Below, piece by piece: positions 1 through 5,294 of a stretch of DNA of 5,294 nt (positions are counted from its first letter, which is position 1; every line of letters starts with the position of its first letter). The stretch is from the NCBI GenBank assembly GCA_947505565.1, contig CANNLB010000269.1, positions 1 to 5,294 of the forward strand, in the 5' to 3' direction. The position numbers and the translations under genes are program-made. Under the pieces are notes generated by a model, which worked only from the letters and a program-made list of their open reading frames with translations, searched no databases and was not told the DNA's origin. Source of the stretch: Acidobacteriota bacterium (GTDB lineage: Bacteria; Acidobacteriota; Terriglobia; Bryobacterales; Bryobacteraceae).

Positions 1-34
1 GCTCGCCCGCAACGCGCGTTCCGCTCATTTCCAT
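1..34 (-). CDS. Possible 5' end of an unidentified gene leaving the left edge
   Basis: Read on the minus strand, an ATG at 34-32 opens a frame, MEMSGTRVAGE, that stays open to the left edge. An AGGAG Shine-Dalgarno lies 6 bases upstream, which is near-ideal spacing. A second in-frame ATG at 28-26 would have 12-base spacing, so the first ATG is preferred. Only eleven residues are visible and no family can be named. If real, the gene is divergent from the STGPRTPEGKA-family pseudogene, and the roughly 275 bases between them would hold promoters for both. The main support is the ribosome binding site. A short open frame in GC-rich DNA is weak evidence alone, so this may be chance. Confidence 0.4.
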   Translation of the reverse strand, partial: MEMSGTRVAGE

Positions 35-40
35 CCTTAG

Positions 41-45
41 CTCCT
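41..45 (-). promoter_or_regulatory. Shine-Dalgarno AGGAG for the left-edge gene
   Basis: CTCCT on the plus strand reads AGGAG on the minus strand, six bases before the ATG at 34-32. It is the main evidence that a minus-strand gene starts here. Confidence 0.4.
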
Positions 46-246
46 GCTGCGCCACAAGCCCAACATAGGGCTTCCGTCTCAATCGTTTCGGCCTGAACCA
101 CCAGTGCCACGTCATCTGTAGTAATGGAAGCCCTCACGCCTAAATCCTGTTCACCGCGAAACAAACTTTATATTTCCTTTGTTTCCCACAACCCGTCTTT
201 TCGCCAACGCAAAACCCTTGCACTCATGGTGTAGATTCAAAGCAAG
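46..246. other. Non-coding region with an AT-rich patch
   Basis: I see no convincing gene in this stretch. It contains a 9-base inverted repeat, AGGGCTTCC at 67-75 and GGAAGCCCT at 126-134, 50 bases apart and too distant for a confident RNA stem. The only clearly AT-rich patch lies around 161-180, with TTTATATTT at 167-175. It could supply a -10 hexamer in either direction: TATATT on plus, or TATAAA on minus for the left-edge gene. No good -35 hexamer is found at 16-18 bases in either direction, so a promoter here is only a suggestion. Confidence 0.3.
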
Positions 247-283
247 AAAAGCCCGCTGCGCCCATCCGGCCCGGCGGGCTTTT
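247..283 (+). terminator. Intrinsic terminator-like hairpin in front of the STGPRTPEGKA-family gene
   Basis: AAAAGCCCGC (247-256) and GCGGGCTTTT (274-283) are perfect 10-base reverse complements around a 17-base spacer, in which a small GCC/GGC stem (260-262 with 268-270) may also form. A GC-rich stem with a trailing T tract on plus and an A tract in front is the form of a bidirectional rho-independent terminator. It is oddly placed: the arm ends 28 bases before the start codon at 312, and no plus-strand gene is visible to its left. It may act as an attenuator in the leader, insulate the gene from read-through, or belong to a repeated cassette. The pairing is seen; the role is inferred. Confidence 0.6.
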
Positions 284-298
284 CCATTTCTATCCTTT

Positions 299-302
299 GG
301 AG
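299..302 (+). promoter_or_regulatory. Shine-Dalgarno GGAG that fixes the start at 312
   Basis: GGAG lies 9 bases before the ATG at 312-314. An in-frame TTG at 297 is also possible, but it overlaps this site and has no ribosome binding site of its own, so the ATG is the better start. Confidence 0.55.
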
Positions 303-311
303 AATCTACCG

Positions 312-1046
312 ATGTCCACCGAACAGTTCGTTTTTGACCGCGAAGCCTTCCTCAAAAAGTGCGTCGCCGACCGCGCCGACCAATTCGCCGCCGAGGCCGT
401 CGAAGATGCCGCCTTTGCCAAAATGATGGCCAACCGGCGCAACGCCGCAAAGTCAACCGGACCCCGTACGCCCGAAGGCAAGGCCGCCTCCAGCCAAAAC
501 CGTCTCGCTCACGGTCTCTGCTCTTCCGCGCTCCTCGTTCGAGGCGAATCGCAGGAACAATTTGACGCGCTCCGCGCCGAGGTCATCGCAGCGTACCAAC
601 CCGCCACCGCGGAAGAACGAATGCTCACCGACCACTTCGCCTAAGCCCAATGGCGGCTGAATCGCGCCCGCGCCGTCGAGGCCAAAACCCTCGACCTGCT
701 GGCCCAGGAAACGCTCGAACTCCTAAGCGGCAATACAGAACGGGCCGACGTCAACCCCGCTCATCTGATCTCCGGCTCCTTTGCGCGCACCGACAACGAC
801 GGCATCTATCGCACCATGCTGCGCTATGTCGCCGCGATCGAGCGGAGCCATCAGCGCGCACTTAAGAATTTGCACCATGCCCAGGAAAAGCGCCGGACGT
901 TGCCGCCCCTGCCCCCAGTGCAAGAAGTGCCTGTGCAAGAGGTAAAAGTAGCGACGGCCAATAGCCCCCCACCCGAAGTTGGCTTCGAACCGCAATTCGT
1001 CCCCGTCACCCCGGTCAGCGCCCCGGCCTTCCACAACCGGCCCTGA
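312..1046 (+). pseudogene. STGPRTPEGKA-family protein of unknown function, split by one in-frame TAA
   Basis: The frame starts MSTEQFVFDREAF and carries the family core NRRNAAKSTGPRTPEGKA (residues 41-58) followed by QNRLAHGL (62-69). I recall this core from a large multicopy family of short soluble proteins in Acidobacteriota and Planctomycetota; its function is unknown to me. Codon 111 (642-644) is TAA. The same frame then stays open for another 133 codons to TGA at 1044-1046, reading AQWRLNRARAVEAKTLDLL, then a helical stretch including RTMLRYVAAIERSHQRALKN, and a Pro/Val-rich tail. In relatives as I remember them, a Gln precedes AQWRL, so a single C-to-T change (CAA to TAA) explains the break. 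No second lesion is visible, so the event is recent, a base-call error, or tolerated. A 110-residue protein could still be made. An internal ATG at 816 gives a 76-codon tail but has no clear ribosome binding site. Confidence 0.82.
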
Positions 1047-1108
1047 TCTGGCTTCGTTTCGTAGAACCCCGCTGCCTTCGAACCGTACTCTGCTCTTTGA
1101 CAACTGAA

Positions 1109-1411
1109 TCACTCCCCCAGCAGGTGCAGCACCACCTCGCGCCGATGCGGCAGTTTCCGATGCTCAAAGACGTAAATCCCTTGCCACGTGCCCAAAACCA
1201 TCCGGCCATTCCTCACCGGCACCGCAATCTGCACCGCCGTCAGCGCACTCCGTATATGCGCCGGCATGTCGTCCGCCCCTTCCAGCGTATGGCGGAAGCG
1301 CACAGTCCGCGCAGGCCTAGCGGAACGGGCGAGGAACTCGCCCAGTCCGCCGGGCCGAAGCGAGTCCGTTGTGCGCGCTTCCGCAAAAGTGCAGATCGCC
1401 CTCTTGCACCA
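1109..1411 (-). pseudogene. yjbQ: N-terminally truncated YjbQ/UPF0047-family protein
   Basis: The C-terminal part is clear. RFRHTLEGADDMPAHIRSAL is followed by VPVRNGRMVLGTWQGIYVFE and ends in VVLHLLGE at the TGA (1111-1109). The HT-EG-DDMPAH block, the GTWQ(G/A)I loop and the terminal GE are hallmarks of the YjbQ family, small trimeric proteins often annotated as secondary thiamine-phosphate synthase. Family members are about 130-140 residues; about 100 codons remain here. The stretch before RFRHT (AICTFAEARTTDSL, then LGEFLARS) only loosely resembles the family's CT-F-HTSASL and following ENADP region: the expected His is missing, and about eight to ten residues with the ENADP motif appear deleted. 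Upstream the frame runs directly into IS630 transposase sequence (codon 1412-1414), so the natural start is lost. Without N-terminus, start codon and key residues it is probably not functional. Confidence 0.8.
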
Positions 1412-1852
1412 GTCGGCGATCAAATAAATCCGCAGATGCGCGGGAATAGCCACATCGATCAACCGCAAGAACTTCAGCCACTCTTAGTGGCGATGCCGTG
1501 GCTGGCGACATTGCCCGATGCCGCATCCATCGCTGCAAACATCGACGTCATCCCATAAGTCGTGGGTCATGGTCTCTACCCGTCCCAGTTTCAAGAGTAG
1601 ACCGGGTTGGATCCTGTCCAGCGCTTGCACTTGGCTCTTCTCGTCGACGCAAAGCACGATTGCGTGCTCGGGAGGGCTGAGATAAAGCCCCACGACCGCT
1701 TCGAGACTTTCAACAAAATGAGGGTCATTGCTGACCTTGAAGGCCTCGGACCGATGAGGCTTGAATCCGCCGGCCCGCCAGATTCTGCGGACGCCGGTAT
1801 CGCTGATCTCGACCTCGTTCGCCATGCTGCGCGTGCTCCAGTGCATGGCGTG
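1412..1852 (-). mobile_element. IS630-family transposase remnant (internal fragment, frameshifted)
   Basis: Read on minus, [75 protein letters not shown] and MTHD follow the middle of IS630-type DDE transposases in order. After MTHD (1559) the homology moves to another frame, reading [17 protein letters not shown] (1557-1507). It returns near 1510 as CRQPRHRH, then hits TAA at 1486-1484 where relatives have Gln, and resumes as EWLKFLRLIDVAIPAHL to LIAD. Two frameshifts and one nonsense codon are therefore present. The first catalytic Asp (CVDEKSQ) remains, the second is the last residue before the breakpoint (1412-1414), and the region with the catalytic Glu is gone. The N-terminal helix-turn-helix part and both terminal repeats are also absent. 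It is dead debris, fused to YjbQ sequence on one side and IS21 sequence on the other. Confidence 0.88.
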
Positions 1853-1855
1853 GGC

Positions 1856-2485
1856 GGCCGAAACCAGACGATTGGTGGTCCCGTGAATGCGGGTGTCGGC
1901 CCAGCACTCCTCCCAATGATCGAGGTAGACCTGCGCCTCGGCCAGGAACTCAAAACGCTTTCCTTTCAGCGGCGTCTACTTGGCGTTACCGACACCACGC
2001 TCGACCTTTGCTTTGCGGTCTGGGTCGCGGCAGGGCATCGGGACGACGTTGTAGTGGGCGAGCATGTCGCCGAAAAGAGGGTTAATGAGGGAATCGTCGA
2101 TATCGGGGGGGACAACACGCCTTCGGTAAGGTTGTCGAGTACGACGTATTTGGTGGTGCCGCCCAGGAGGCTCAAGGCAGTTTCGTGCAGTTCGGCCCAG
2201 ATCTGCGAGCTGGATTGGAAGCGGAGCAGACAGACACATTTGCGGCTGAATCCGAGGGTAGAGACGAAGAGTCGGGTGTGTCAGTCTTTGCCCGAGATCG
2301 GATCGCGAACCAGCGGGCCGGAGCCATAATCGACTTGGGCTTCTTCGCCGCGGGCCTTCCGGGGTTTGTCTGCCGCGCCGCTTGCGGACGAAGCGGTTGA
2401 CGATGTCGTAGGCACCGGTGAAACCGTGGAGATCGACAAGATCTTGCCAGATCGACATGGCGTTGCGGCCGGCCAGGAGAGTGAT
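1856..2485 (-). mobile_element. IS21-family IstA transposase remnant (internal fragment, frameshifted)
   Basis: Homology starts on minus near 2485 with ITLLAGRNAMSIWQDLVDLH and GFTGAYDIVNRFVRK, up to GRQTPE. It then shifts frame near 2345-2365, losing several residues, to ARGEEAQVDYGSGPLVRDP. It meets TGA (2283-2281), continues as HTRLFVSTLGFSRK to VVLDNLTEGVLS, shifts again in a run of seven G/C (2105-2111) to PDIDDSLINPLFGDMLAHYN and DPDRKAKVERGVGNAK. It then meets TAG (1978-1976), and ends [20 protein letters not shown] to [15 protein letters not shown]. The IstA catalytic triad can still be traced: Asp in QVDYG (about 2328-2333), Asp in VLDN (about 2131-2136) and Glu in KVE (2000-2002), but spread over different frames. 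The N-terminal DNA-binding part, the C-terminal part, the partner istB and the terminal repeats are missing. It is an inactive fragment. Confidence 0.88.
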
Positions 2486-2501
2486 AGACTTACAGATTCC
2501 A

Positions 2502-3338
2502 ATGTATACTCGTCGAACTTTTGCAAACTTATTGGCGGTGAGCGCGCTGGCAGCCAAGCCGACTCCTGGCGGCGTCACAATGGGCGCCCAGACGTACTCG
2601 CTCCGAGACCGCGACGCTGGCAAGGCGATCCTCGCGCTCAAGGAGCTCAAGATTGACACGGTGGAGATGTGGTCTGGCCACGCCGAACCGTTTTCTGGTC
2701 GGGTTGACCGTGAGGAAGTACGCAAATGGCGGCTTTCGGTGCCTCTGAGCCACTTTACCGACATTCGGAAAAAGTTCAACGACAACGGAATCACGATCCA
2801 CGCGTATAACTACTCTTTTCGCGAAGACTTCACCGATCCCGAAATTGCGCGCGGCTTCGAGTTCGCCACCGCCCTGGGTGCAACGGTGATCACCGCTTCT
2901 TCTAATGTATCCACGGCGAAAAAAGTGGACCCTTTCGCCAAGAAAGCGAAAATCCGGGTGGGCATGCATAATCATTCGCGCATTGTCGCCAACGAATTTG
3001 CGACCCCCGAAAACTTCCTGGCCGCGATGAACGGGATGAGCAAGTACATCTGCATCAATCTGGACATCGGTCATTTCACCGCAGCGAATTTCGACGCCGT
3101 CGACTTTCTGAACAAGTGGCACAAACGCATCGTCACGCTTCACATTAAAGACCGCCGGAAAAACCAGGGGCCCAACGTGGTATTCGGCGAAGGCGATACG
3201 CCCATTAAAGCCACCCTTCAATGGCTGAAGACCAACAAATCGCAGATTCCAGCCAATATCGAGTACGAGTACAAGGGTGAGGACACCTTGGCGGAAATGA
3301 AGCGTTGCATCGAGTTCATGCGGAAAGCCGTCGCTTAA
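2502..3338 (+). CDS. Sugar phosphate isomerase/epimerase (TIM barrel) with a twin-arginine signal
   Basis: The 278-residue protein is full length for its family, the xylose isomerase-like / AP endonuclease family 2 TIM barrels. The start at 2502 is chosen because it places a twin-arginine signal at the N-terminus: MYTRRTF, then the hydrophobic ANLLAVSALAA (residues 8-18), suggesting Tat export. The mature part begins GGVTMGAQTYSLRD. Recognisable blocks are NYSFREDFTDPEIARGFE (103-120), ITASSNVSTAKKVDPFAKK (130-148), GMHNHS (154-159), NLDIGHFTAANFDAVDF (186-202), TLHIKDRRKNQGPN (212-225), FGEGDTPI (228-235) and NIEYEYKG (252-259). His158, Asp188, His191, His214 and Glu253/255 are candidate metal or catalytic residues by family analogy; the exact substrate cannot be told. 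No clear Shine-Dalgarno lies 5-12 bases upstream (the nearest purine run, AGGAGA at 2475-2480, is too far), and IS21 debris ends within about 16 bases of the ATG. Expression may be weak or come from a new promoter. Confidence 0.9.
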   Translation: MYTRRTFANLLAVSALAAKPTPGGVTMGAQTYSLRDRDAGKAILALKELKIDTVEMWSGHAEPFSGRVDREEVRKWRLSVPLSHFTDIRKKFNDNGITIHAYNYSFREDFTDPEIARGFEFATALGATVITASSNVSTAKKVDPFAKKAKIRVGMHNHSRIVANEFATPENFLAAMNGMSKYICINLDIGHFTAANFDAVDFLNKWHKRIVTLHIKDRRKNQGPNVVFGEGDTPIKATLQWLKTNKSQIPANIEYEYKGEDTLAEMKRCIEFMRKAVA

Positions 3339-3355
3339 GCATTCCTTCGAGTTGG

Positions 3356-3399
3356 AAACGTAAAACGGCCGGGCTTTGGAGCCCGGCCGTTTTACGTTT
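3356..3399. terminator. Bidirectional terminator between the isomerase and rpoC
   Basis: Arms 3356-3375 and 3380-3399 are perfect 20-base reverse complements around the 4-base loop TTGG. The stem has a GC-rich core (GGCCGGGCT pairing AGCCCGGCC) flanked on the outside by AAAAC/GTTTT, so each strand has an A tract before the core and a T tract after it. This is the classic form for convergent genes. It lies 17 bases after the isomerase stop and 10 bases after the rpoC stop, and should end both transcripts. Confidence 0.92.
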
Positions 3400-3409
3400 A
3401 TGGGGTTGT

Positions 3410-5294
<1,885 letters not shown>

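Noticed and set aside
218..237. TTGCAC followed by TAGATT as a promoter for the STGPRTPEGKA gene, or a sigma-54 -24/-12 site
   Set aside because: The spacing between the hexamers is only 8 bases, and the GG/GC dinucleotides required for sigma-54 are not at the right distance.
642..644. TAA reassigned to Gln, since TAA also stands at an expected Gln in the IS630 remnant (1486-1484)
   Set aside because: Both intact genes, rpoC (3412-3410) and the isomerase (3336-3338), end in TAA at the expected C-terminus, and the long rpoC frame uses no internal TAA. Ordinary decay explains both cases.
1097..1102. TTGACA, a perfect -35 hexamer, between the two pseudogenes
   Set aside because: No -10-like hexamer lies 16-18 bases downstream (1119-1126 is GC-rich), and what follows is the antisense of yjbQ.
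723..1112. A 129-codon minus-strand open frame opposite the second half of the STGPRTPEGKA gene
   Set aside because: The plus-strand frame matches the family through this region; the minus frame shows no motif and no ribosome binding site was evident.
1607..2329. A 240-codon plus-strand open frame across the transposase region
   Set aside because: It is antisense to clear IS21 and IS630 homology, has no recognisable motif, and is expected by chance in GC-rich DNA.
2529..3221. A 230-codon minus-strand open frame opposite the isomerase
   Set aside because: It mirrors the isomerase coding strand, has no family resemblance, and the plus-strand protein is well conserved.

Overview
The window looks like chromosomal DNA from a GC-rich soil-type bacterium, most likely an Acidobacteriota member of the Solibacter/Bryobacter kind. 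This is an inference from three things: the RpoC sequence, a twin-arginine sugar phosphate isomerase/epimerase of a type common in that phylum, and a gene of the 'STGPRTPEGKA' family, which I recall as multicopy in Acidobacteriota and Planctomycetota. No phylogenetic search could be run.

Layout from left to right. Positions 1-34 hold the first codons of a possible minus-strand gene leaving the left edge, with a good Shine-Dalgarno. Positions 46-246 are non-coding, with one AT-rich patch. A hairpin at 247-283 resembles an intrinsic terminator and sits directly in front of a plus-strand STGPRTPEGKA-family gene (312-1046). That gene is cut in two by one in-frame TAA at 642-644. From 1109 to about 2490 the minus strand carries a graveyard of three fragments joined end to end: the C-terminal part of a YjbQ/UPF0047 protein, the middle of an IS630-type transposase, and the middle of an IS21-type IstA transposase. 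Both transposase pieces have frameshifts and nonsense codons and cannot make active enzyme.

The only two clearly functional genes are on the right. One is a complete exported or Tat-type sugar phosphate isomerase/epimerase (2502-3338, +), whose start codon lies about 7-16 bases from the end of the IS21 debris. The other is the C-terminal 627 codons of rpoC (3410-5294, -), the beta-prime subunit of RNA polymerase. These two genes converge on a perfect 20-bp hairpin (3356-3399) that should terminate both.

The genes do not form one pathway. The picture is a core operon end (rpoC) next to an accessory stretch eroded by insertion sequences. I found no CRISPR array, tRNA, rRNA or intact mobile element, and I see no convincing new multi-gene system. 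The observations most worth a check are the single-codon disruption of the STGPRTPEGKA gene, the hairpin in front of it, the in-frame IS21/IS630 fusion, and the IS scar that has replaced the isomerase upstream region.
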